Shown: positions 28,064 through 36,554, counted from the stretch's first letter. The stretch: 64,000 nt of DNA from Croceifilum oryzae (GCF_030814315.1 NZ_JAUSUV010000001.1:1-64000); one strand, 5' to 3'. Numbers and translations are program-made. Notes: generated by a model not told the origin, from the sequence alone.

Positions 28064-29167
28064 ATGAAAAAAGTGATGATATTTAGTTCAGTTCATCCTT
28101 GTGATGACTCCCGGATTTTTCATAAGCAAGCTGTTTCTTTAGCAAAAACGGGGTACGAAGTAGAGCTACATGCGATTTCGGATGTGGAAGAGAAAATGGA
28201 GCAAGGTGTCCGGATTGTGGGAGTGAAACGGGCGGCCAACCGCTTTCGCAGGCTATTAAAGGGATATGAATTATATAAACGGGCAAGAAAAAGTGGTGCA
28301 GATGTATTTCACTTTCATGATCCGGAACTACTTCCGTGGGGAGTACTCTTGCGGCTTCGGACAGGTAAACCCGTGATCTATGATGTACACGAAGACTTAC
28401 CGAAACAAATTTATACCAAAGTATGGATCAATCCCAAGATTCGCAAGCCTTTATCTACATGGGTCCACCGCATTGAAAAGGGACTAGCGCGAAAGCTAAC
28501 AGCCGTTATCGCCGCAACGGAACCCATTGCCAGCCAATTTGCAGGAGTGAAGCATCGGGAAGTGATAAAAAACTATCCACTCCCCATGCCAATGATGGAA
28601 CGAGAAGAAGATGGGAAAAATCAGATCCTATATGTGGGCGGGGTTTCTCGTCTGCGTGGGTATGATGAAATGATTCAAATGATGAATCATATTCCAGAAG
28701 AGTTACAAGCGGAATTACATATTATCGGTCCGCTCCAACATATCCAAGTGAGTGTGGAGGAAGCAGAACGATTTAGTGAAAGACGGATCTACCTTCATGG
28801 GAGAATTCCTTTTACAGAGGTTCAGCAGAAATTAGCATCAGGGAAAGTCGGGTTGGTCTGCTTGCATCCGGTTGAAAACTACCGTGAATCTCTACCCATT
28901 AAGATGTTTGAATATATGTCAGCCGGTATGCCTGTACTCGCAACCGATTTCCCGTTATGGAAAGAGATTGTAGAGGGAAGTGACTGTGGGTTTACTGTAA
29001 ATGCGCTAGACCCGAAGGAAATGGCGGAGAAGGTAACGCAGATCTTGACTGATGCAGAACTAGCTAAATCGATGAGTGTTAATGGACGGAAAGCATACGA
29101 GGAAAACTACAATTGGCATATTGAAGAGCAAAAATTACTGCGCTTGTACCAAGAAATTGGATCATGA
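28064..29167 (+). CDS. Glycosyltransferase family 4
   Basis: 367 residues, GT-B fold. The C-terminal half has YRESLPIKMFEYMSAGMPVLA, the E-x7-E nucleotide-sugar binding region of GT4; the N-terminal half has FHFHDPELLPWG and VIYDVHEDLP. It should add one sugar to the growing lipid-linked unit in the cytoplasm. AAGGAG lies 12 bases before ATG 28064. Confidence 0.82.
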   Translation: MKKVMIFSSVHPCDDSRIFHKQAVSLAKTGYEVELHAISDVEEKMEQGVRIVGVKRAANRFRRLLKGYELYKRARKSGADVFHFHDPELLPWGVLLRLRTGKPVIYDVHEDLPKQIYTKVWINPKIRKPLSTWVHRIEKGLARKLTAVIAATEPIASQFAGVKHREVIKNYPLPMPMMEREEDGKNQILYVGGVSRLRGYDEMIQMMNHIPEELQAELHIIGPLQHIQVSVEEAERFSERRIYLHGRIPFTEVQQKLASGKVGLVCLHPVENYRESLPIKMFEYMSAGMPVLATDFPLWKEIVEGSDCGFTVNALDPKEMAEKVTQILTDAELAKSMSVNGRKAYEENYNWHIEEQKLLRLYQEIGS

Positions 29168-29202
29168 GATGTTCAATGTAGGAAAACAAAGGGGGTATCA
29201 AC

Positions 29203-30120
29203 ATGAAAGTTCTTGTAACGGGAGGAGCCGGCTTCATCGGGTCACATATTGTGGATCAACTGATTAGCGAAGGGCATGAAGTGGTTGTCTTAGATAACCT
29301 GATAACAGGACATGAGGAACAGATTCATCCAAAAGCAACCTTTTATCGGATCGATATAACGCATCCAGAAGTTCAGCAGATATTTGAAGAGGTGAGACCG
29401 GATGCGGTGATTCATCAGGCGGCACAAACGCATGTCCCCACATCGATCGAAAAGCCTATCTATGATGCAAATGTAAATATCATGGGAGTTATTAATCTAT
29501 TAGAAGCAGCAAAAGATACAGGAGTAAGAAAATTTGTGTATGCTTCTTCTGCGGCTGTATACGGAGAACCTAAATATTTGCCGATTGACGAACACCACCC
29601 AACGCATCCGATTTCCCCTTATGGTGTATCCAAATACACAGTAGAACATTATCTAGATGTGTACTATCGTCTATTTGGAGTGGAGTACACAGCCCTTCGC
29701 TATGCCAATGTGTACGGCATTCGTCAGGACCCAAGAGGAGAAGGCGGCGTTGTATCCATCTTCACCGACAAAGTGTTGAGTAAACAGCCGCTAACAGTGT
29801 TTGGGGATGGGGAACATACACGTGACTATATTTATGTAGAAGATGTAGCCAAAGCAAATGTACAAGCGTTGTCAAAAGGCTCTGGTGAGATTATCAACAT
29901 CGGTACGGGAGTTCAAACCTCATTAAATGAATTAATAGAAGCTTTCCGGATCGCCTCTGGCAAGGATATAGTCGTTACGTATGGACCAGAGCGCGCTGGA
30001 GATATTAAGGATAGTTATTTTAATGCGAAGAAAGCCACGGATACATTAGAATGGGTAGCGAAAATCCCATTATTAGATGGTCTTAAGCAAACGTATCAAT
30101 ACTATTTAGAGAAGTACTAG
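29203..30120 (+). CDS. NAD-dependent nucleotide-sugar 4-epimerase (GalE-like)
   Basis: 305 residues, extended short-chain dehydrogenase. NAD-binding TGGAGFIGSHIVD at the N-terminus; catalytic serine region ASSAAVYGEP; YGVSKYTVEHY with the Y-x3-K pair; and ALRYANVYGIRQDP. Likely interconverts UDP-glucose and UDP-galactose or the GlcNAc forms; the substrate cannot be read from the sequence. AAAGGGGG precedes ATG 29203. It is the last gene before a gap with a new promoter region. Confidence 0.85.
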   Translation: MKVLVTGGAGFIGSHIVDQLISEGHEVVVLDNLITGHEEQIHPKATFYRIDITHPEVQQIFEEVRPDAVIHQAAQTHVPTSIEKPIYDANVNIMGVINLLEAAKDTGVRKFVYASSAAVYGEPKYLPIDEHHPTHPISPYGVSKYTVEHYLDVYYRLFGVEYTALRYANVYGIRQDPRGEGGVVSIFTDKVLSKQPLTVFGDGEHTRDYIYVEDVAKANVQALSKGSGEIINIGTGVQTSLNELIEAFRIASGKDIVVTYGPERAGDIKDSYFNAKKATDTLEWVAKIPLLDGLKQTYQYYLEKY

Positions 30121-30353
30121 CATACTCTTTTATAGACCAAATGTTGGACCAAGCAGAGCTTGTTACGTGCGGATACATAAATCGCTTAAGCTGTAACAAA
30201 ACGTCTATTGTTATTTACGCCCTCCTGAAGTATACTGTGTACATTATAGGCTTGAAACATTACTGTAATGTTACTGTTACTTTTGTAATCTAACTATGAG
30301 TATAAACCGTTGACAAACATAGATGATTTTCAACGATCAGGAGTGAATAGCGG
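30121..30353 (+). promoter_or_regulatory. Promoter region upstream of the initiating sugar transferase
   Basis: 233 bases without a gene. It carries a WalR-type repeat (30264-30280), extra half-sites TGTAAC (30192-30197) and TGTAAT (30284-30289), and a consensus -35 TTGACA at 30310-30315 without a good -10. Confidence 0.5.
30264..30280 (+). promoter_or_regulatory. WalR/PhoP-type direct repeat, copy 2
   Basis: TGTAAT-GTTAC-TGTTAC fits TGTWAH-N5-TGTWAH exactly. It lies 74 bases before the sugar transferase start. Confidence 0.55.
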
Positions 30354-30998
30354 ATGCGTTTGAAGGCGTCAGTTGAAAACGATGCAAGTGTTTTGACAGG
30401 AGAATTAGGAGCTGCTTCTATGGTCTACTCAATCGTTAAACGGGCGTTTGAGATCATCTTCTCACTAGCCTTGCTCATTTTTACCTTACCGGTCCTCGTC
30501 CTCTCAGCTATTGCGATCAAAATAGAGTCCTCTGGACCTGTTTTCTATAAGCAAGAGCGAGTTGGGCTACAAGGGAAGGGATTTTGGATTTATAAGTTGC
30601 GCTCCATGCGTACGGATGCTGAGAAAAACGGTCCGCAATGGGCAGCTAAAAATGATCCTCGTGTTACACAGGTAGGTAAATTTATTCGCAAAACACGAAT
30701 CGATGAGCTTCCTCAGATTCTTAACGTATTAAATGGGGATATGAGCTTAATCGGACCTCGTCCCGAGCGTGATTGTTTTACGGAGCAATTTGAAAAAGAG
30801 ATTCCTGGATTTAAGAAACGCTTGTTAGTGAAACCAGGTCTGACTGGATGGGCGCAGGTAACAGGTGGTTATGAAGTGACCCCGCGTGAAAAGTGGGAAC
30901 AAGATATGTATTACATTCAAAACCGGTCGATTTCCATGGATCTGCGAATTTTATTACGTACAGTTTGGGTTGTTTTATCAGGAAGCGGCGCAAGATAA
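30354..30998 (+). CDS. Initiating undecaprenyl-phosphate sugar phosphotransferase
   Basis: 214 residues, the short monotopic phosphoglycosyltransferase type (TuaA/WcaJ C-terminal domain). One re-entrant/membrane helix (about residues 32-56) precedes the catalytic domain with GPVFYKQERVG, YKLRSMRTDAE, KTRIDELPQ (the Asp-Glu pair), NGDMSLIGPRPE and KPGLTGWAQV. It loads the first sugar phosphate on undecaprenyl phosphate and so starts repeat-unit assembly. CAGGAGTG precedes ATG 30354. It has its own WalR-type upstream site and a terminator directly after the stop. Confidence 0.92.
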   Translation: MRLKASVENDASVLTGELGAASMVYSIVKRAFEIIFSLALLIFTLPVLVLSAIAIKIESSGPVFYKQERVGLQGKGFWIYKLRSMRTDAEKNGPQWAAKNDPRVTQVGKFIRKTRIDELPQILNVLNGDMSLIGPRPERDCFTEQFEKEIPGFKKRLLVKPGLTGWAQVTGGYEVTPREKWEQDMYYIQNRSISMDLRILLRTVWVVLSGSGAR

Positions 30999-30999
30999 A

Positions 31000-31047
31000 A
31001 AGAAAACACGGATACCATCTCATCATGATGATCCGTGCTTTCTTTTT
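31000..31047. terminator. Bidirectional terminator
   Basis: AGAAAACACGGAT pairs with ATCCGTGCTTTCT (one mismatch), flanked by A-rich sequence on the left and T-rich sequence on the right, so it can serve both the sugar transferase and the minus-strand small ORF facing it. Confidence 0.75.
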
Positions 31048-31065
31048 ATATGACCGTGACCCACA

Positions 31066-31176
31066 TTAGAATACCAGACGAAGTCCTGCATACATCAGCA
31101 ACCAAAATGGTACACTGATCCCAGCGGCATTCATGACACCAATCCAAAATGATTTACCAACGACTGGATATTCCAT
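31066..31176 (-). CDS. 36-residue hydrophobic small protein, unknown
   Basis: Starts at 31176 with a strong CGGAGGTG ribosome-binding site about 6 bases upstream and ends at TAA 31066. It encodes 36 residues: a short polar start (MEYPVVGKSFW), then a mostly hydrophobic segment rich in aromatic residues and glycine, with one arginine near the end. It could be a single-pass membrane peptide. A TATAAT element lies at about 31209-31214 on the minus strand, and it shares a terminator with the gene opposite. Nothing similar is known to me. It is the only minus-strand gene in the polysaccharide locus. Confidence 0.6.
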   Translation of the reverse strand: MEYPVVGKSFWIGVMNAAGISVPFWLLMYAGLRLVF

Positions 31177-31251
31177 GTGAGGCACCTCCGTTTTCGCTTT
31201 ATAAACTTATTATACGCCACGGTATACTCCTTTAGTTACATTTGTCGAACT

Positions 31252-31268
31252 TGTTAACAAAATGTAAT
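31252..31268 (+). promoter_or_regulatory. WalR/PhoP-type direct repeat, copy 3
   Basis: TGTTAA-CAAAA-TGTAAT fits TGTWAH-N5-TGTWAH exactly. It lies between the divergently transcribed small ORF and the second polymerase gene, only 27 bases before the latter's ATG, so it could overlap the promoter. Confidence 0.5.
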
Positions 31269-31294
31269 CTGCAAGTAACATAAGCTTGATATTG

Positions 31295-32734
31295 ATGAAT
31301 GAAAAGAGTGAGGACTTGGTGGATCAATTGTTGTTTCGAAAACAAGATCGATTGGTAAATATTTTTTTCTTTATGATTGCATTTGCGCTGATCGGTCCGA
31401 CACTTGGAATCGGTACAGGGGACTTTCGGCTTACCTTTTTTCGGATCGCTTTTTTCGTTTTAGCTATCGGAACGGTGGTACAACTTGTTTGGAACAAAGA
31501 ATACAGGAATCGTAAGCAAAATAGGGAGATAGCCACCATCTATCAAGTTCGCTTAGTTGGAGCCTTCTTCTGCTTTTGGCTTCTCTATGCACTCATTTCA
31601 CTCACTTGGTCGGTTAGCTTGAAAGATGGCATCCGGTATTTGATCTTTCTTGGAATGATGCTTGCACTCACGTTCTCATTCCCGTTTTTTATCCGTACAT
31701 ATGAAACCCTTTGGAAGACAGCAAAGGTACTTGTAGCAGTATATGCCATGATTATTGGTTATGCTGTTTTTGAGTCGATGACCTTTATCCATTTACCCGC
31801 TTCTAGGGGTTACAATTCTGAGCTTGTAAGTGTAGTCACTTCTGTTTTTACGAATCAAAATGACTTAGCTACGTTTATTACGTTGGCGCTGCCATTTCTG
31901 ATTACGGCTATCTTTATGTTGCCAGTACATAAAAAATATAAATGGCTCCTTTACATTGGATGTATTTTTAGTCTCTACACTCTTTTCGCAACCGGTTCAC
32001 GGAGTAATGTGATGTTCGCTTTGCCGCTTGCTTGTGCGGTGCTATTACTAGGAGCTTTTTTCGTTGTGAAGCGCGAGAAATGGACGAAGAAAAACATAAC
32101 CACAGCGATTATAGCGGTCATAGCGGCTATTATTTTGGCTAATGCAGTTGGCTTTGTTCTGTTATCTGACAAGGCGAGGGCTGCAAATAATGCGAAATTG
32201 GCTTCGATCTTCGGCTTTCTAGGTGATTTCCAAAAAGGTGGCTGGGATGCAGAGGGAGAAGGTGTCATTGAAGGAGAAACGGGGCGGAGTGCTACTGTTC
32301 GTAAGTTTCTTATTATCAATGGATTCCATTTCTTACATAAGTCACACTACTTGGGGGTGGGACCGGGTAATATTGAGCCGTTAATGGAAGGTGCACCACA
32401 CGTAGATAAAAAGAATATCCACAACTGGTGGCTAGAAGTTCTCGTCAACTTTGGGGTTCTCATCTTTGTGATGTATATGGCTGTATACTTCTGGTTGCTG
32501 TGGCGTTTATGGAAGCTTGCGTCCTTAAAGCGTGGAGCATCAACGAGCCCCGTGGTTCGCTGGAGCGCTTTTGCTACGCTTGCTAGTTTGGTCGGCTTCT
32601 TCTTTGGCGGAATGGCGCCTAGTAGCTGTATTCACTATACACCGATGTGGATTACGATTGGAATCGGATTAGCTGTGGTTGGAATAGGCGAATTGGAGAG
32701 AAAGAAACAGGCTGTTGCACAAGGAAGTGAATGA
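31295..32734 (+). CDS. O-antigen ligase/polymerase family protein (Wzy-like), paralogue 2
   Basis: 479 residues from ATG 31295. The start is uncertain: TTG 31286 is also open, and alignment with paralogue 1 favours TTG 31316 (or GTG 31319); none has a strong ribosome-binding site. About 12 membrane helices with NIHNWWLEVLVNFGV and YFWLLWRLWKL as in paralogue 1, and VTSVFTNQNDLATFITLALP. The two proteins probably arose by duplication and may polymerise different units or act as polymerase and ligase. It is followed by a glycosyltransferase in the same transcript. Confidence 0.78.
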   Translation: MNEKSEDLVDQLLFRKQDRLVNIFFFMIAFALIGPTLGIGTGDFRLTFFRIAFFVLAIGTVVQLVWNKEYRNRKQNREIATIYQVRLVGAFFCFWLLYALISLTWSVSLKDGIRYLIFLGMMLALTFSFPFFIRTYETLWKTAKVLVAVYAMIIGYAVFESMTFIHLPASRGYNSELVSVVTSVFTNQNDLATFITLALPFLITAIFMLPVHKKYKWLLYIGCIFSLYTLFATGSRSNVMFALPLACAVLLLGAFFVVKREKWTKKNITTAIIAVIAAIILANAVGFVLLSDKARAANNAKLASIFGFLGDFQKGGWDAEGEGVIEGETGRSATVRKFLIINGFHFLHKSHYLGVGPGNIEPLMEGAPHVDKKNIHNWWLEVLVNFGVLIFVMYMAVYFWLLWRLWKLASLKRGASTSPVVRWSAFATLASLVGFFFGGMAPSSCIHYTPMWITIGIGLAVVGIGELERKKQAVAQGSE

Positions 32735-32735
32735 A

Positions 32736-33938
32736 TTGACGAAAAAAGTTCTGGTTGTATCGCATATGTACCCAAGTGACGTAAATCCGCAATCAGGGAT
32801 CTTTGTACATAATCAGACAAAGGCACTGCGAGATGCAGGATGCGAAGTGCGGGTAGTCGTACCGATTCCAAACTTTCCTCTGTATAAAAAGTGGAAAAGT
32901 TACTCAGACTTACCTAGTCAGACAGAACGAGATGGAATCCCTGTCTACTATGTGCCTACAAGGATGTTTCCGGGTGGTTTCTTTTTCCATCGCTATGGAG
33001 CGTTTTATATACGATCACTAAAAACGATCTTGCACCAAATTAAGCAGGAGTTCCCGTATGAGCTACTTCATTGTCACACGATTTTTCCAGATGGATATGC
33101 AGGTGGCCAGTTAAAAGAGGCACTAGGAGTCCCTGTTATTAGCACGATTCATGGCTCTGATATCATGCTTTATCCAAAGAAAAATAAAAAGATTTTTGAG
33201 CGAACGATCGAAGCATTAAAGGGAAGCGATCATCTCATCACGGTAAGCGATCGGCTTCGTGATGAGGTGGATCAAATGGTTCCAGGATTACCTGTATCCA
33301 CGATCTATAATGGCTTTGATCCGAATCGATTTTATCCAATCGATTGTGAAGAAGCTCGTCTTCGTCTTGGGATTCCATCCGAGGGTAAAAAGATGGTATT
33401 TATAGGGAATTTACTGCCTGTAAAGGGAGTAGGCTATTTGCTACAAGCATTTCACAGCCTCGTTCAGGATAATCAGCACGAAGGTCTAGATCTATATTTA
33501 GTAGGAGCAGGACCCCTTCAAAGTAGCCTAGAAAAAGAGATCGAAGAGCTTAATCTCTCCAATCGGGTTCATTTGATGGGCAGAAGACCCTATGATGAAA
33601 TGCCACTATGGATGAATAGTGCGGATGTGATTGCGTTAACCAGTCTCAGCGAGGGATTACCCTCCATCCTGCTCGAATCAATGGGTTGTGGACGACCTAT
33701 GGTGGCAACAGACGTGGGAGGAATCAAAGAAGTCCTGCAAGATGGTGTGACAGGAAGGCTTGCCCGTCCCAAAGATGCAGAGCATATCGCGCAATGTTTA
33801 CATGAAATGATAACAATGGACGATATGCGAGAAGAGCTAGGAAAACAAGCCTATGTAGCTTCACGTGGCTTTTCTTTGGAGCAAAATGCGAATCAATTGA
33901 TCGAGTGCTATGATAAAATAAAATCATTGACATATTAA
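32736..33938 (+). CDS. Glycosyltransferase family 4 (TuaC-like)
   Basis: 400 residues from TTG 32736, which follows AAGGAAG by 8 bases and the previous stop by one base; the longer frame from 32715 lacks a site. GT-B fold: VVSHMYPSDVNPQSGIFVHN at the N-terminus, STIHGSDIMLYP, and the C-terminal ALTSLSEGLPSILLESMGCG with the GT4 E-x7-E. With the preceding polymerase and the initiating transferase this resembles the order of B. subtilis teichuronic acid genes tuaA, tuaE, tuaC. The sugar is unknown. Confidence 0.82.
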   Translation: MTKKVLVVSHMYPSDVNPQSGIFVHNQTKALRDAGCEVRVVVPIPNFPLYKKWKSYSDLPSQTERDGIPVYYVPTRMFPGGFFFHRYGAFYIRSLKTILHQIKQEFPYELLHCHTIFPDGYAGGQLKEALGVPVISTIHGSDIMLYPKKNKKIFERTIEALKGSDHLITVSDRLRDEVDQMVPGLPVSTIYNGFDPNRFYPIDCEEARLRLGIPSEGKKMVFIGNLLPVKGVGYLLQAFHSLVQDNQHEGLDLYLVGAGPLQSSLEKEIEELNLSNRVHLMGRRPYDEMPLWMNSADVIALTSLSEGLPSILLESMGCGRPMVATDVGGIKEVLQDGVTGRLARPKDAEHIAQCLHEMITMDDMREELGKQAYVASRGFSLEQNANQLIECYDKIKSLTY

Positions 33939-34004
33939 ATAAATTGATCTAGTATAAGCGTTAGTTCGTTGCGATACTAAATTTAAAAATGAATATCTTG
34001 AGAT

Positions 34005-34128
34005 TTTCTCTTATCCAGAGAGGTTGAGGGACAGGCCCTATGATACCTCGGCAACCAGTTTGTATGTGTAAATATACAAACAAGGTGCCAATTCCTGCAG
34101 AGCTTTTTGTTCTGGTAGATGAGAGGAA
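34005..34128 (+). ncRNA. SAM-I (S-box) riboswitch aptamer
   Basis: Contains the S-box core: CTTATCCAGAGAGGTTGAGG, then ACAGGCCCTATGATACCTCG, GCAACC, GGTGCCAATTCCTGCAG and GATGAGAGG. The P1 helix closes CTCTTAT (34008-34014) with ATGAGAG (34119-34125). It controls the metN-metI-metQ operon downstream: SAM binding should favour the terminator at 34152. Confidence 0.95.
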
Positions 34129-34151
34129 AGTGGATCTTTGTCTATATACAT

Positions 34152-34191
34152 ATCCCCTTTCTGCAATCATCTGCAGAAAGGGGATTTTTTA
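34152..34191 (+). terminator. Riboswitch expression-platform terminator
   Basis: Perfect 14-bp stem (ATCCCCTTTCTGCA / TGCAGAAAGGGGAT) with a six-base loop and a T6 run, between the S-box aptamer and metN. A competing antiterminator probably uses part of the 3' aptamer side. Confidence 0.92.
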
Positions 34192-34216
34192 TTTTGAAAT
34201 AAGGAAGGTGAACCCA

Positions 34217-34975
34217 TTGATCCATATCGAGCAAGTTACGAAACGATACCCAGCCAAGCAACGAGAGCAAGAAGTCATCGCATTGCAAGAGATTACCCTT
34301 CAGATCGAAAAGGGGGATATCTTCGGGATCGTCGGTTACAGCGGTGCTGGTAAAAGCACCTTACTTCGCATACTAAACGGATTAGAAAAGCCAACAAGTG
34401 GTTCGATCCATGTGAATGGCAAAGATATAGCTGTTTTGTCCGATGGAGAGCTTAGGTTGCTGAGACAGAAGATTGGCATGATCTTTCAACATTATCATCT
34501 GCTCTGGTCCCGTACCGTAAGAGAAAATGTAGCCTTTCCACTTGAGATAGCAGGGAAAGCAAAGCACGAAATCGAGCAACGAACCGAAGAATTATTACGT
34601 CGTGTCGGGCTATGGGAACGGAGAGATGCGTATCCATCCGAACTAAGCGGTGGGCAAAAGCAACGTGTTGGGATCGCACGTGCGCTCGCCAATGATCCCT
34701 TTTTGTTACTATGTGACGAAGCTACTTCCGCCCTCGATCCAGAGACGACGACTTCCATCTTGCAGTTAGTAAAAGAGATCAATCAAGAGATGGGGATTAC
34801 CGTAGCCTTGATCACACACGAGATGAGCGTAGTAGATGCGATTTGTAACAAAGTAGCAGTGATGGAGACGGGATCGATTGTGGAATTAGGCGAGGTACAA
34901 CAAGTGTTTCGGGATCCGCAACATGAAGTGACCAAGCGTTTTACAGAAGGTTTGGGAGGTGGGCACAGTGCTTGA
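34217..34975 (+). CDS. metN: Methionine ABC transporter ATP-binding protein, short form
   Basis: 252 residues from TTG 34217 (AAGGAAGGTG 7 bases upstream). Walker A GYSGAGKST, Q-loop FQHYHLLWSRTV, signature LSGGQKQRVGIARAL, Walker B LLLCDEATSALD and H-loop ITHEMSVVD are intact. It drives methionine uptake with MetI and MetQ. Typical MetN is about 340 residues, with a C-terminal NIL (ACT-like) domain that gives trans-inhibition by methionine; here the protein ends about 15 residues after the ABC domain, so that domain is missing. It lies under an S-box riboswitch. Confidence 0.93.
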   Translation: MIHIEQVTKRYPAKQREQEVIALQEITLQIEKGDIFGIVGYSGAGKSTLLRILNGLEKPTSGSIHVNGKDIAVLSDGELRLLRQKIGMIFQHYHLLWSRTVRENVAFPLEIAGKAKHEIEQRTEELLRRVGLWERRDAYPSELSGGQKQRVGIARALANDPFLLLCDEATSALDPETTTSILQLVKEINQEMGITVALITHEMSVVDAICNKVAVMETGSIVELGEVQQVFRDPQHEVTKRFTEGLGGGHSA

Positions 34976-35624
34976 TCAAGTAGACTGGGTGACTGTCTGG
35001 CAAGCTACGTTAGATACATTGCAAATGGTCGGGATTTCGACGCTGTTCACAGTACTATTGGGTTTACCGCTCGGTGTACTCCTCGTGATTACGAATCGTG
35101 GTCATCTATGGGAGAACCAAGTGATTCATAAAAGCTTAGCCGTTGTAGTGAATGTCTTCCGGGGTGTACCGTTTATTGTCCTTATTTTATTGTTATTTCC
35201 TTTATCGACGTTTCTCATCGGCACCAGCTTAGGACCAACTGCTGCCACAATTCCATTAACCGTAGCAGCCGCACCATTCTTTGCCCGAATGGTAGAAACA
35301 GCATTATTAGAAGTGGATCGAGGCACCTTGGAAGCCGCTCATGCGATGGGAGCGAATCGATTTACCATCATTCGCAAAGTTTTATTGGCTGAATCGATGC
35401 CAGCGATGATTTCTGGGATTACCGTAACGTGTGTCTCGCTCATTGGCTACTCCGCCTTTGCTGGGATTGTGGGCGGCGGTGGACTGGGAGACGTTGCTCT
35501 GCGAGTAGGTTTCCAGTCGTTTAATAATGAAATGTTGCTCGTATGTAGCTTCATATTGGTAGCGATTGTTCAAGTTGTTCAGTGGATTGGCGATGCGATC
35601 AGTCGCAAAGTCGACCACCGTTAA
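34968..35624 (+). CDS. metI: Methionine ABC transporter permease
   Basis: 218 residues from GTG 34968 (GGGAGGTG upstream; 8-base overlap with metN). Five membrane helices. The EAA-type loop ALLEVDRGTLEAAHAMGANRF contacts MetN, and the C-terminal YSAFAGIVGGGGLGDVALR is typical of MetI. It forms the membrane channel of the importer. Confidence 0.95.
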   Translation: MLDQVDWVTVWQATLDTLQMVGISTLFTVLLGLPLGVLLVITNRGHLWENQVIHKSLAVVVNVFRGVPFIVLILLLFPLSTFLIGTSLGPTAATIPLTVAAAPFFARMVETALLEVDRGTLEAAHAMGANRFTIIRKVLLAESMPAMISGITVTCVSLIGYSAFAGIVGGGGLGDVALRVGFQSFNNEMLLVCSFILVAIVQVVQWIGDAISRKVDHR

Positions 35625-35659
35625 GAAAAGAATCATATCTAACATTGGAGGAATAAGAG

Positions 35660-36451
35660 ATGAAAAAAAGATGGCTTGTTGCCTTAATCACGGTTATTTC
35701 GTTGCTTGCCGTTGCTTGCGGAGGAAAGAAAGAAGAGTCTACCTTAACAGTAGGAGCGTCCCAAGTACCACATGCTGAGATTCTCGAGCACATCAAACCA
35801 CAACTTGAAAAAGAAGGTGTAAAGCTGAACGTAAAAGTATTCCAAGACTATGTATTGCCTAATAAAGCAGTAGAAGAAGGTCAACTCGATGCGAACTTCT
35901 TCCAACACGTTCCTTGGTTAGAGACGACCAATAAGGAAAAAGGGTACCACATCGTAAAGGTTGCGGGTGTCCACATTGAGCCAATGGGTGCATATTCTAA
36001 GAAGTGGAAAGAAGTAGCACAGATTCCAAACGGCGCGACGGTCACATTACCGAATGATCCGTCTAATTTCAAACGATCCCTTCAGTTGCTAGAAGCAAAA
36101 GGATTGATCAAATTAGATAGCCCAGATGGCGAGAAAACGCTCCAATCCATCAAGGAAAATCCGAAGAAACTTCAATTTAAGCAACTAGAAGCTGCGATGC
36201 TCCCTCGTACCATAGGCGAGGTAGATTTAGCGGTTATCAACACAAACTATGCATTACAAGCAAAACTAAATCCAATCAAGGATGCCCTTTTCATCGAGGA
36301 CAAAAACTCACCGTACGTCAATATACTTGCTGCAAAACAGGGCAACGAAAACAAAGACGCCCTGAAGAAATTGTCGAAGGTATTAACCTCACCAGAAGTG
36401 AAAAAGTTTATTGATGAGAAGTACAAAGGCGCAGTAGTAGCCGCGTTTTAA
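35660..36451 (+). CDS. metQ: Methionine-binding lipoprotein (NlpA family)
   Basis: 263 residues. Lipoprotein signal with lipobox LAVAC, cysteine at residue 21. NlpA-family features include VGASQVPHAEILEHIKP and FQHVPWLE, which form the ligand cleft. It captures methionine outside the cell and passes it to MetNI. GGAGG precedes ATG 35660. A terminator follows. Confidence 0.95.
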   Translation: MKKRWLVALITVISLLAVACGGKKEESTLTVGASQVPHAEILEHIKPQLEKEGVKLNVKVFQDYVLPNKAVEEGQLDANFFQHVPWLETTNKEKGYHIVKVAGVHIEPMGAYSKKWKEVAQIPNGATVTLPNDPSNFKRSLQLLEAKGLIKLDSPDGEKTLQSIKENPKKLQFKQLEAAMLPRTIGEVDLAVINTNYALQAKLNPIKDALFIEDKNSPYVNILAAKQGNENKDALKKLSKVLTSPEVKKFIDEKYKGAVVAAF

Positions 36452-36455
36452 TCGA

Positions 36456-36506
36456 ACTCCCCAGTGCAGACCTATGAACGAATAGGATGTACTGGGGAGT
36501 ATTTTG
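36456..36506 (+). terminator. Terminator of the metNIQ operon
   Basis: Perfect 10-bp stem ACTCCCCAGT (36456-36465) / ACTGGGGAGT (36491-36500) with an inner CCTAT/ATAGG pairing, then ATTTTGG. Confidence 0.8.
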
Positions 36507-36554
36507 GTTTCCGTATGATGTTAATGTGAATAATTTGGTCATAATGTAGATACA

